Of a DNA stretch of 22,833 nucleotides, positions 1 through 6,900 are shown piece by piece. The translations under genes were made by a program, and so were the position numbers. The notes under the pieces were generated by a model, which was not told the DNA's origin, did no database searches, and saw only the letters and a list, made by a program, of their open reading frames with translations. Every line of letters starts with the position of its first letter. Positions within the stretch are counted from its first letter, which is position 1. Source of the stretch: Elusimicrobiota bacterium (GTDB lineage: Bacteria > Elusimicrobiota > Elusimicrobia > UBA1565); the NCBI GenBank assembly GCA_041660925.1, contig JBAZVI010000015.1, forward strand, positions 1-22,833, given 5' to 3'.

Positions 1-1
1 T

Positions 2-121
2 CTGGCCAGTGTCTCCAATCAACTCCTTGAGGGCCTGCCCCGCCTCGCGTCGGATACCGTCCGCCTTCGCGGAATCGCCGCCTGGCCCTGGATTGTTAGT
101 CTCAACTTGAACGCGAATTAG
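2..121 (+). CDS. possible 3' end of an upstream gene (partial, uncertain)
   Basis: An open frame runs in from the window edge and stops with TAG 21 nt before the CobW start. It gives about 39 residues and ends in SLNLNAN. Third positions are mostly G or C, as in real genes here. The opposite strand is also open from a GTG at 133 to the edge and reads plausibly (ending in ALKELIGDTGQ), so the strand cannot be settled from this fragment. No family is recognised. Confidence 0.25.
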   Translation: MASVSNQLLEGLPRLASDTVRLRGIAAWPWIVSLNLNAN

Positions 122-141
122 AATTAGCCCCACTCATTCTG

Positions 142-1440
142 ATGAATCCCCAAAAGAAGCCTTCTGTGACCGTGCTTTGCGGGTTCCTGGGTGCGGGGAA
201 AACGACGTTGCTGAAGCATCTGCTCGCGCAGGCGGAAGGGCGGAAGTGGGCGACGGTCGTCAACGACGTGGCGGCGCTCAACATCGACGGCGCGGTGGTG
301 CGGGCGGGTGTGGCAGGAGGCGGATTGGGCGGCGACGTGGTGGAGTTGGGCAACGGCTGCGTGTGCTGCTCCAGCAAGGACGAGCTGGCCGAGACGGTGG
401 CGGAACTGGCGATGGCGGGAAGGGCGCGAGAGGGAACGGACCGGGAGGTCCGTTCTCCGGCGACGGGGCGCTATGAACATATTTTGATCGAGACGACGGG
501 TGTGGCCGAGCCGCGAGGGATCGCGAACCTGTTCACGCGGAAAAATCCGTTCGGGCGGACGCTGGGCGACTTTGCGACGCTGTCGGCGCTGGTGAGCGTG
601 ATCGACGTCGCCGCGTTCGCGTTGGAGGAAAAGAAGGTGGAAAACGCCAGGGTGCAGAGGTCGGGTCCGGGCGGCGCGCATCCGGTGTTCGAGCTGATGC
701 TGGAGCAGGTCGAGTGCGCCGACGTGCTGGTGTTGAACCAATGCGACCGGGTCACGGCGGAGGAGGCCGACCGGATCGAGGCGATCCTGCGCGGACTCAA
801 CGCGCGAGCCGAGGTCGTGCGCACGGAGCACGGGCAGGTCGCGAGCGAGTTTTTGTTGGGGCGCGTGCGTTTCGACGCCAAGGAAACCTTGGGCGCGGCT
901 CAGTGGGTTCGGGTGTTAAACGCGGTCGCGTCAGGCGGTGGCAGTGGAGGCCCGACGACCCCGTCGGGTCGTTTGGCGGGGGCGACGAACGGACCCGACG
1001 GGGTCGTCGGGTCTCCATCAGGAGGTTTTGTGCGGAGGCCGGTGGTGGCGCGCGCGATGAAGCCGGCGCACGAGGTGAAATACGGAATCACGTCGTTTGT
1101 TTATCAGGCGCGGCGGCCATTTGCGCGGGCGGCGTTTCGTGCGTTGATCGAAACGGGGTTGCCGGGGCTGCTGCGGGCGAAGGGATTTTATTGGACGCGC
1201 GAGCAGCCGGACGAGATGGCGTTTTTATCGGTGGCGGGAAGGGTGGTGCGCCACGACACGCTGAATCCGTGGTGGGCGGCGTTGGTTGAAAACGGAAAGG
1301 CGCGGCTCGACGAGCGTCCCGAGGCGATCCGCGCGCTGTGGGTGGAGCCGCATGGCGACCGCCGGCAGGAGCTGGTGTTTATCGGCGTCGGCCTCGACGA
1401 GGCGGCGATGCGCGCGGCGCTGGACGGGTGCCTCGGCTGA
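142..1440 (+). CDS. CobW/COG0523-family GTP-binding metallochaperone
   Basis: This is a 432-aa G3E GTPase of the CobW/YjiA/ZigA type, cytoplasmic proteins thought to deliver metals, often zinc, to target enzymes using GTP. Seen: Walker A GFLGAGKTT (residues 14-22), the metal-binding motif GNGCVCC (Cys 73, 75, 76), switch motif ETTGVAEP near 117-124, a G4-like NQCD (199-202) in place of NKxD, and a CobW C-terminal domain from about residue 310 (HEVKYGITSF) to the end (ELVFIGVGLDEAAMRAAL). There is no His-rich tail. Two palindromic repeats are inserted in frame, at residues about 98-107 and about 264-295; the second lies in the linker between the GTPase and C-terminal domains. ATG at 142 is chosen because the P-loop follows at the usual distance; no clear ribosome binding site is seen. 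It converges on the 101-aa gene at 1508-1813. The family is secure, the metal is unknown. Confidence 0.93.
   Translation: MNPQKKPSVTVLCGFLGAGKTTLLKHLLAQAEGRKWATVVNDVAALNIDGAVVRAGVAGGGLGGDVVELGNGCVCCSSKDELAETVAELAMAGRAREGTDREVRSPATGRYEHILIETTGVAEPRGIANLFTRKNPFGRTLGDFATLSALVSVIDVAAFALEEKKVENARVQRSGPGGAHPVFELMLEQVECADVLVLNQCDRVTAEEADRIEAILRGLNARAEVVRTEHGQVASEFLLGRVRFDAKETLGAAQWVRVLNAVASGGGSGGPTTPSGRLAGATNGPDGVVGSPSGGFVRRPVVARAMKPAHEVKYGITSFVYQARRPFARAAFRALIETGLPGLLRAKGFYWTREQPDEMAFLSVAGRVVRHDTLNPWWAALVENGKARLDERPEAIRALWVEPHGDRRQELVFIGVGLDEAAMRAALDGCLG
434..455. repeat. palindrome inserted in frame in the CobW gene
   Basis: Perfect 9-bp arms GAACGGACC (434-442) and GGTCCGTTC (447-455) surround a GGGA loop. 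The unit is read in frame as part of the peptide GTDREVRSP, just before the strand leading to ETTG, where COG0523 proteins vary in length. It looks like a small mobile palindromic unit tolerated in a surface loop. Confidence 0.7.
945..1017. repeat. inverted pair of palindromic units in the CobW linker
   Basis: Two 26-nt arms (945-970 and 992-1017) are reverse complements with one mismatch, separated by 21 nt. Each arm is itself a hairpin, with GACCCGAC facing GTCGGGTC. The pair is translated in frame as a Gly/Pro/Ser-rich linker (GGPTTPSGR ... GPDGVVGSPS). The arrangement resembles paired REP/BIME units, but inside a coding sequence. Confidence 0.8.
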
Positions 1441-1444
1441 GGCG

Positions 1445-1467
1445 TTTGTCACTTAATAAGTGACAAA
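1445..1467. repeat. 23-bp palindrome, variant A, copy 1
   Basis: Perfect 11-bp arm TTTGTCACTTA, one central A, then the reverse complement of the arm. It begins 4 nt after the CobW stop. There is no T-run after it, so it is not a textbook terminator, though its position between converging genes would suit bidirectional termination. Confidence 0.85.
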
Positions 1468-1503
1468 CTGGATTGGAGAAGGAGGAGGGAAAGAGGGGAA
1501 TAA

Positions 1504-1526
1504 TTTGTCACTTATTAAGTGACAAA
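1504..1526. repeat. 23-bp palindrome, variant A, copy 2 (carries a stop codon)
   Basis: Identical to the copy at 1445 except that the central base is T, so the two are in opposite orientation, 36 nt apart. The TGA stop of the minus-strand 101-aa gene lies inside this unit, so the last residues of that protein (LSLNK) are encoded by the repeat. Confidence 0.85.
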
Positions 1527-1813
1527 CGTGGTTGGGCTGCGGGCGGGGTGGCAAGGGTTTGCTGAAGCATGAGCTTGGTCACGGCGAAGCGAGGGCGGGT
1601 GAATTTCCAGAGGCGCGTGCCGGTGGCGTCGAACACGGCGACGGCGGTTTCGACCAAGGGGCAACCGGCGTCGGCGCAGGGGATTTCGCTTACGGTGACG
1701 ACTGTGTCTTCGGGGAGGCGAAGAATATCGCGTGACCAGCGTTTGATCGCGGCGGTGTGCTCGGGGTTGAGTTCGGGCGTCGCTTCGCCGGGCGCGGGGA
1801 TGAAGCGGTGCAT
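1508..1813 (-). CDS. 101-aa hypothetical protein with C-x4-C-P motif
   Basis: Small, probably cytoplasmic protein starting MHRFIPAPGE. Its core, LRLPEDTVVTVSEIPCADAG then CPLVE, holds a pair of cysteines (Cys46 and Cys51-Pro52). A second half rich in aromatic and basic residues follows (LWKFTRPRFAVTKLM). From memory, short proteins with this VxxIxCxxxGCP core are sometimes mislabelled nitrate reductase and occur beside COG0523 GTPases, which is the situation here. The pair of cysteines could bind a metal, so a role as partner or target of the CobW chaperone is possible but is inference. The ATG at 1813 lies 28 nt before a variant B palindrome on the plus map. A longer open frame continues upstream but overlaps the GNAT and WD40 genes out of frame and is not used. 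The stop codon is inside a palindrome. Confidence 0.75.
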   Translation of the reverse strand: MHRFIPAPGEATPELNPEHTAAIKRWSRDILRLPEDTVVTVSEIPCADAGCPLVETAVAVFDATGTRLWKFTRPRFAVTKLMLQQTLATPPAAQPRLSLNK

Positions 1814-1840
1814 GGTGGGAAGCGAGCGTGCCGGAGCGGA

Positions 1841-1863
1841 AGAGTAACCCAATAGGTTACTCT
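1841..1863. repeat. 23-bp palindrome, variant B, copy 1 (carries a stop codon)
   Basis: Arms AGAGTAACC ... GGTTACTCT around CAATA. The TAA stop of the minus-strand acetyltransferase gene (1857-1859) falls inside it. It separates that gene from the 101-aa gene downstream. Confidence 0.85.
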
Positions 1864-2156
1864 GTGCCTTGGGCGATGAGGTCTTGGAACTCGCGGTGTC
1901 GCTCGATGAAGGAGGCGACGTAGGAACAGGCGGGGACGACGCGGAGCTTGTGCAGGCGGGCGTGGGCGAGGGCGGCGCGCACAAGGTGCTCGGCGAGTCC
2001 GCGTCCGCGCAGCTCGGGCGGGACGAAGGTGTGGGTGAAGATGATGCGCCCGCCGTCGAGCGTGTAGTCGGCGTGCGCGAGATGGCCGTCGGTCTCGACG
2101 GAGAAGCGGGATTGCGCCTTGTCGTGGTGGATGGTGATGGGTGGTTGCGCGGACAT
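1857..2156 (-). CDS. small GNAT-like N-acetyltransferase (YjdJ/PF14542 type)
   Basis: A 99-aa protein covering the compact Gcn5-related fold of the PF14542 family, which is about this length. Seen: beta-strand region GGRIIFTHTFVPPELRG (35-51), acetyl-CoA loop RGRGLA (50-55), helix HLVRAALAHARL, and the family-typical end VVPACSYVASFIERHREF with Cys77 and Tyr79. The substrate is unknown; relatives are mostly uncharacterised cytoplasmic acetyltransferases. The start at 2156 (MSAQPPITIHHD) is preferred over one at 2222, because the extra residues would overlap the WD40 gene and translate a repeat-like stretch. It follows the WD40 gene by 43 nt and is probably cotranscribed with it. The stop codon is contributed by the palindrome at 1841-1863. 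Confidence 0.85.
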   Translation of the reverse strand: MSAQPPITIHHDKAQSRFSVETDGHLAHADYTLDGGRIIFTHTFVPPELRGRGLAEHLVRAALAHARLHKLRVVPACSYVASFIERHREFQDLIAQGTE

Positions 2157-2171
2157 GGCGGGGTGGGAGGC

Positions 2172-2197
2172 GTAACGCGGCAAGATGTCGCGTCTAC
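2172..2197. repeat. degenerate palindrome between WD40 and GNAT genes
   Basis: The intergenic stretch holds imperfect arms ACGCGGCA and TGTCGCGT around AAGA-type central bases, flanked by TA-rich ends (GTAAC ... CTAC). It fills most of the 43-nt gap between the two minus-strand genes. One arm position is mismatched (G-T type). Confidence 0.4.
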
Positions 2198-2199
2198 TT

Positions 2200-3264
2200 T
2201 CAGCCTTCGCACTTGAGGACATAAACGACGCCCTTCTCGCTGCCGACGCCGAGCAGGCGGTCGTCGGGGGACCAGGCGAGTTTCGTCGCGGGGACGGGCA
2301 TTTTGACGGTGGCGCGGAGGGGCTTGGGGCGCTCGGGGCTCCAGATCTGGACGACGCCGTCGGCGCTCGCGGTGGCGAGGAGTCCGTGCGCGTTTTGGAA
2401 GGCGACGGCGCAGACCTTGGCGTCGTGCGGGAGCATGGTCGGTTCGCGGCCTTCGGGGCCGCCGCCGGTGCAGTCCCAGAGGCAGGCGTCCTTGCCGCCG
2501 CCGGTGGCGAGCCAGTGTGAATCGTGGTCGAAGGAGAGTTCCTTCACCTTGCCTTCGTAGCCGCTCATGTGGAACTCGTCGTTCTTTTCGGGGAGCCAGA
2601 GGTGGACGCTCGGGTCCTGGTTGCCGGAGACGAGCCAGCGGTTGTCGGGCGACCAGACAAGGGCGTGGATGCCGTTGGCGTAGGCGAATTCTTTTTGGGC
2701 GACCCAGTCGTCGGCGTCCCAGAGGCACACGCCGCCGAAATACGCGGAGGCGAGGCAGCCGCCGGCGGGCTGCCAGGCGATGGCGCTGATGGTTTTCGGC
2801 GCGAGGGGAAAGGCGTGGAGCGCGGAGCCGTCGGCGCGGAAGAATGCGAGTTGGCGGCCGGCGGCGGCGGCGAGGATGGAGGACGAAACCTGAGGACTGA
2901 GACCTGAAACCTGAGACTCGGATGCCGTTGGTCGCCACGCGAGGTGTTCGATCCAGGCGCCGCCGACTTCGGCGGAGGAGGTGTGCTGGGCGGTGGCGGT
3001 GTCCCAGAACTTGACCTTTCCGTCTTGGCCGCCGGTGGCGAGGAGGGGCTGCGACGGGTGCCAAGCGAGGCAGTTGGCGCCGTCGTCGTGGCCGGGGAGG
3101 TCAACGCGCGCGCCGTCGGCGGATGCGAAGAGGGAGACGGGGCCGGAGGACGCGGCGGCGGCGAGGGTGTAGGAACCGGGGTCACCGACCCCGGCTACAG
3201 GCGACCAGCCGAGGTCGATCACGTAGTCGTCGAGCTGCGCGGCCCAGTGCTTGGTGAGTTGCAT
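2200..3264 (-). CDS. WD40-repeat beta-propeller protein
   Basis: A 354-aa protein made almost wholly of WD40 repeats. Signature pieces: LAWHPSQPLLATGGQDGKVK then FWD (residues 66-88), LVWSPDNRWLVSGNQDPSVH then LW, LSFDHDSHWLATGGGKDACL then W, VAFQNAHGLLATASADGVVQ then IW, and a last LAWSPDDRLLGVGSEKGVVY blade. Six to seven blades fit one closed propeller, likely a cytoplasmic protein-interaction scaffold; no signal peptide is seen. It heads a minus-strand set with the GNAT gene and the 101-aa gene, opposite the CobW gene, so a shared metal-related role is conceivable but unproven. Two repeats are inserted in frame: a palindrome giving VAGVGDPG (residues 23-30) and a 7-bp tandem array giving QVSGLSPQVSS (about 118-128). 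The start at 3264 has a GGCGGA three bases upstream. Confidence 0.9.
   Translation of the reverse strand: MQLTKHWAAQLDDYVIDLGWSPVAGVGDPGSYTLAAAASSGPVSLFASADGARVDLPGHDDGANCLAWHPSQPLLATGGQDGKVKFWDTATAQHTSSAEVGGAWIEHLAWRPTASESQVSGLSPQVSSSILAAAAGRQLAFFRADGSALHAFPLAPKTISAIAWQPAGGCLASAYFGGVCLWDADDWVAQKEFAYANGIHALVWSPDNRWLVSGNQDPSVHLWLPEKNDEFHMSGYEGKVKELSFDHDSHWLATGGGKDACLWDCTGGGPEGREPTMLPHDAKVCAVAFQNAHGLLATASADGVVQIWSPERPKPLRATVKMPVPATKLAWSPDDRLLGVGSEKGVVYVLKCEG
2888..2915. repeat. 7-bp tandem array inside the WD40 gene
   Basis: Four heptads read ACCTGAG, GACTGAG, ACCTGAA, ACCTGAG on the + strand, followed by a decayed ACTCGGA. The array is translated in frame on the minus strand into a Ser/Gln-rich loop between propeller blades. 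Confidence 0.75.
3174..3197. repeat. coding palindrome CCGGGGTC/GACCCCGG in the WD40 gene
   Basis: Perfect 8-bp arms at 3176-3183 and 3187-3194 with a 3-nt loop, followed by CTACA. A near-identical unit lies at 14253-14278 inside the BatA-like gene, also in frame and giving the same VAGVxDPG peptide. Confidence 0.8.
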
Positions 3265-3313
3265 GTGTCCGCCAAGTGAGCGCGGGATGCACGCGCGCGC
3301 AAGGCGCGAGTAG

Positions 3314-3354
3314 CCCCGGCCGAGAGTAACCTATTGGGTTACTCTTGGCCGGGG
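3314..3354. repeat. 23-bp palindrome, variant B, copy 2, with extended GC arms
   Basis: The core at 3323-3345 has arms AGAGTAACC and GGTTACTCT around TATTG. It is further enclosed by CCCCGGCC (3314-3321) and GGCCGGGG (3347-3354), making a nearly perfect 41-nt hairpin. Other copies lack these outer arms, so the unit probably sits inside an older GC palindrome. Confidence 0.85.
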
Positions 3355-3409
3355 AGTATCCACGTCGGATGAGCGGAGCGCGATTTCAGGAGGCGGGCTT
3401 GCATGAAGA

Positions 3410-3432
3410 AGAGTAACCTATTGGGTTACTCT
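3410..3432. repeat. 23-bp palindrome, variant B, copy 3, abutting a start codon
   Basis: Same sequence and orientation as the copy at 3323. It occupies the place of the ribosome binding site of the HTH gene, whose ATG begins 2 nt later. It could act as an operator or as a translation-blocking hairpin. Confidence 0.85.
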
Positions 3433-3434
3433 GC

Positions 3435-3791
3435 ATGATACCGATACACCCTCAATTGAAGTTGTGGATGGACTTGGGCGGGTTGCTGGCGGATGCGGCG
3501 GAGGCGGGGGCGAAGCAGCTGACCAAGCAACTGAAACCGCGGCGGCGCGGATCATTTCTCACGCGACGTCCGGGGGCGGAGACGCCCATGTGGAATGCGT
3601 GCGCGGCTTTGTTGCGCGAGGAGCTGAAACCCTACGGATCAAGGGCGCGACTGGCGCGTTTTCTGGGCATTCCCAAGCAGCGCCTCAGCGATTTTCTGAG
3701 GAACGGGAGCCGCATGCCGGATGCCGAGACCCTGCTGCGGGTTCTCAACTGGCTGGCGCAAAAACGGGCGGGCCGGGATATCGCACTGTAA
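3435..3791 (+). CDS. small HTH (XRE-like) DNA-binding protein
   Basis: A 118-aa protein with a C-terminal helix-turn-helix of the Cro/C1 (XRE) kind: SRARLARFLGIPKQRLSDFL (residues 69-88), then RNGSRMPDAETLLRVLNWLA. The pattern LARxLGIxxxxLSxxLRxGxxP is typical of this fold. The N-terminal 60 residues are basic and not recognised. The ATG at 3435 gives the longest form; internal ATGs at 3468 and 3588 are possible, and the latter would still keep the HTH. The gene stands alone on the + strand, bracketed by variant B palindromes 2 nt upstream and 30 nt downstream. This raises the possibility that the palindromes are its binding sites, but that is inference. It could equally be a small regulator carried with the repeats. 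Confidence 0.75.
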   Translation: MIPIHPQLKLWMDLGGLLADAAEAGAKQLTKQLKPRRRGSFLTRRPGAETPMWNACAALLREELKPYGSRARLARFLGIPKQRLSDFLRNGSRMPDAETLLRVLNWLAQKRAGRDIAL

Positions 3792-3821
3792 GCGGATACG
3801 GGGACGCGGGACCAACCGGAC

Positions 3822-3844
3822 AGAGTAACCTATTAGGTTACTCT
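3822..3844. repeat. 23-bp palindrome, variant B, copy 4 (perfect)
   Basis: Perfect 11-bp arm AGAGTAACCTA, one central T, and its reverse complement. It lies 30 nt after the HTH gene stop and 61 nt from the end of the giant TPR gene on the other strand. A short TTTT follows on the + side (GTGTTTTAG), so weak termination of the HTH gene is possible. Confidence 0.85.
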
Positions 3845-3905
3845 GTGTTTTAGGAAATCCGACAAGGGAGGGGGTGTTGGGGGGAGGGCTGCGCGCTGCC
3901 TTGGC

Positions 3906-6900
3906 TTATTTTGCGGGCGGGGGCTGGGGGGCGGCGGGTTCGGGTAGGGACTGGAGGGCGAGGTCGGAGAGGCGAAGGCCGGACTGGCCGCCAATCCAGA
4001 GGCGGACCGCCACGGCGTCGGCGGGGATGCCGTTCCGATCAGGCAAATTCCTGCGAGAGGAGGAGCAGAGGCTGAAGACGATCCGCTGCCAGCGCAGCTC
4101 GTTGTGGCTGAGGCCGCGCGAGATCGAATTGGACAAAACCTGGCCGTTGGCATCCAGGAATTCCAGGCCGAATTCGCCGTATTCCTCGGGGAACTGGCTG
4201 GCCCAGGCGGTGATCAGGTAGGACCCCTTGGGGTCGATCGGGACGGGCGCGGAGCGGGTCAGCCGGGCGGTGTTGCCTCCGTCGTTTTGGGGCACGGCGA
4301 AACGCGTGACGGTCCCGTCGACGGAGGGGCCGCCGGCGCAGGTGAAGGCGGGAAGAGGGAGGCTCCAGCCGGGGGTGCGCATCGGCGCGCCGGCCGTCGT
4401 GGCCGGAGTGATACGGGCCTCGGGGTTGGCGAGCAGGTTGGGCTGGGCGGAGAACACCTGGGGCGGCAGGACGATGTCGGCGCCGCCCGCCTTGGGCCGG
4501 AGGGACGCGCGGAAGAGGCCGGAGGCGGGCGGGTTGTCGAGGCGTTGGCGGCCGCGGGCGGCGACGGAGGGAAGTTCGAGCCGGGAGAGGGCCTCGCCTT
4601 TTTCGGAGGCGGCGAACTCGACGACGAGGTCGTAGGCGCCGGCGGTCGCAATGGGGAGGGCTTGTCCGAAGACGGGAGGGATGGGGTTGTTGTCGCGGTT
4701 ATCCTTGTCCGTCTTGAGGCGGCCGGTGATTTCCCAGCGCAGCTCCGGGGCGCCGTCGTCGGCGGGCGCGACCCAGGCGGACAGCGCGGGCGCGGGGGCG
4801 TCGCCCTTGCCTTCGAGGGCGTCGAGCATGGCGGCGTAGTGGCGGGCGCGGGTGTCGTTGCCGCGGCCTCCCTGCCGGCTTTGGGCACGGCGGAGGGTGG
4901 TCTCGTAGACGTTGCGGGCTTCGGCGATATCGCCGTTCGCCAGGAGGCGGCCGAAGAGCTGGGTGACGACGGAGGAGTTGATCTGGCGAGTATCCTGACG
5001 GGCTAGGGATTGGGCGGCGTCGAGCAGGGACTGCCGATATCCGGCGGTGTCTCCATGGGCCTGGAGATAGTCGGACCAGATGAAGCGGAACAGCGATGCC
5101 AGCCAGGGATTCTGGGCGAACACGGACAACGGACCGCCGCCGCCGAACTGCATGCGCGAGTAGGCGCGGTTTTGGGGCAGCTGGTCGATCACCGAGCGGA
5201 AGACCGTCTCGATCCGCCGGTCCGGGTCGGGCCAGGTCGCGAGGCGATCAAGGCAGGCCGGGAGGAAGCCGTTGATCGGCCCCGGCTGGGAACGGCGGCC
5301 CTTGCGACCGTCGCCGGGGTTTTTGTCGGCGGAGAGGGAGTCGTTCCAGAGGGAGACGAAGGCGGGGATGGCGGCGGGGTCGCCCGTGCGAAGCTTGAGG
5401 GCGAGATCGTAGCAGAGGGGGCCCCAGTCGGCGTCGGGCGCGGCGGCGCGCGGGACGTTTTCCTCGATCAGGGTCCGGATGAGCGCGGGGTCGTCGAGGG
5501 TGTCGAGCAGGGTCAGGGGCGGGGCGATGAAGTGGATGCCCGAGGTGTTCCAGCCGCCGGCATACCAGGGGTTCTGGCCGTAGCGGTTTTGGGAGTCGCG
5601 GAAGATGGGGGAGGTTTTTTCCGCGGGGGCCGGGGGCGGGACGAACAGGTCGCGGATGACGACCAGGGCGCGGGCGCGGGCTTCGGGGGTTTTGAGCGCG
5701 AGGAGGGCGCGGGCCAGTTCGCCGCGCACCTGGCTCGCCTGCTGGTCGCGGAGGGCGGGGAGCATTTTTTCCCAGACGATGATGGCGACGTCGATGTCCT
5801 TGGCTTCGCGCAGGCGGCGGGCGAACTCGAGGACCTGATAGTCGATTTGCGGATACTGGCCGGGGCGGTTGGCGTTGGCTACGGCGCGGTCGGCCACGAG
5901 GACGACGAAGGCGGGCAGGCCGCCGGACTTGCGGTGGAACTCGATGACCTTGCTGTTGGACGCGAAGCGGGGGAGCAGGTCCTGGTTTTCGGGGCGGTTG
6001 ACGAAGGCAACGGCGTCGTCCACCCGGTTTTGGGAGAACAGGCTTTCCAGATAGCGGGTGCGGAGTTGTTCGTCGCGGGGGCGCAGGGCGACGAGTTTGG
6101 CGAGATAGTCCAATTCACGCAGGCCGGTGTAGCGGCGGGCGGTGAAGGAGAGGGAGCCGTCGTCGGCGAGGAGGAGGGCGGCGCGGGGATGGTTGTCGTT
6201 GGCGTCGCGCAGGAGGAGGCCGCGAGAGGCGGGCACGCGGACATTGGGGGTCGCGGCGGCGGCGAGCGTGACCTCGACGGAGGAGCCTTCGCCGAGGGGG
6301 GCGTCGAAGAGGTGGATGGTGGCGGATTGTCCGTCGAGACGGAGGGTGTCGCGTTTGGTGAATGCCGCGGGCGCGAGGTCGCGGTCGCCGAGGCGGGCGT
6401 CGGAGAAGAGGGCGTCGGAGAGTTTTTGGAAGTTTTGGTTGCGGCCGGTGAGTCCGGGCAGGGGTTGGCCGAGTGCGTCGAGCGATACGGAGCCGAGCTC
6501 GAGCCACACGGGGACGGGGGGAGGGGGGGATGGAGTCGGGTCGCTGGCGCTCCCCGCTACGGACGGAGGGGGCGGGGTTGGAGAGGGGAGGAGTTTGTAG
6601 CTGGCGGTGATGATGTCGCCCTTGCGGGAGAGGCGGAGGCGGAGGGGAAGGGCGAGGGCCGCGGAGGAGGTGGCGACGGTGGCCAGCGGACGGTTGCCCG
6701 TGTTGGAGGCTTGCTGGCGGATGGCTCCATGGGCTTCGGCGAGGAGCTCGATGACGAGACTGGAGCCGGGGCTGGCGGCGAGCTGGGTGTCGAGGTCGGC
6801 GAGGTAGGCCTCCATGAGGCCGGTCTTCACATAGGCTTCGAGGGCGTTGCGGCGGCCCCAGTCGTTGCCTTTGCGTGCCTCGGAGAGGGGTGCCATGGCG

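Larger units (their letters stand above)
3265..3434. promoter_or_regulatory. divergent intergenic region between WD40 and HTH genes
   Basis: These 170 nt separate two genes transcribed outward and must hold the start signals of both. No convincing -35/-10 pair is visible. The region is dominated by two variant B palindromes (3323-3345 and 3410-3432), the second ending 2 nt before the HTH start codon. Confidence 0.4.

Noticed and set aside
1445..1526. Rho-independent terminators
   Set aside because: The hairpins are perfect but lack the following T-run and a GC-rich stem, so they were called repeats; a terminating role remains possible.
2157..2222. Longer start for the acetyltransferase
   Set aside because: Would overlap the WD40 gene end and translate a degenerate palindrome; family length fits the shorter form.
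1445..3844. CRISPR array
   Set aside because: Repeats are palindromic, irregularly spaced and separated by genes; no regular spacers or cas genes.
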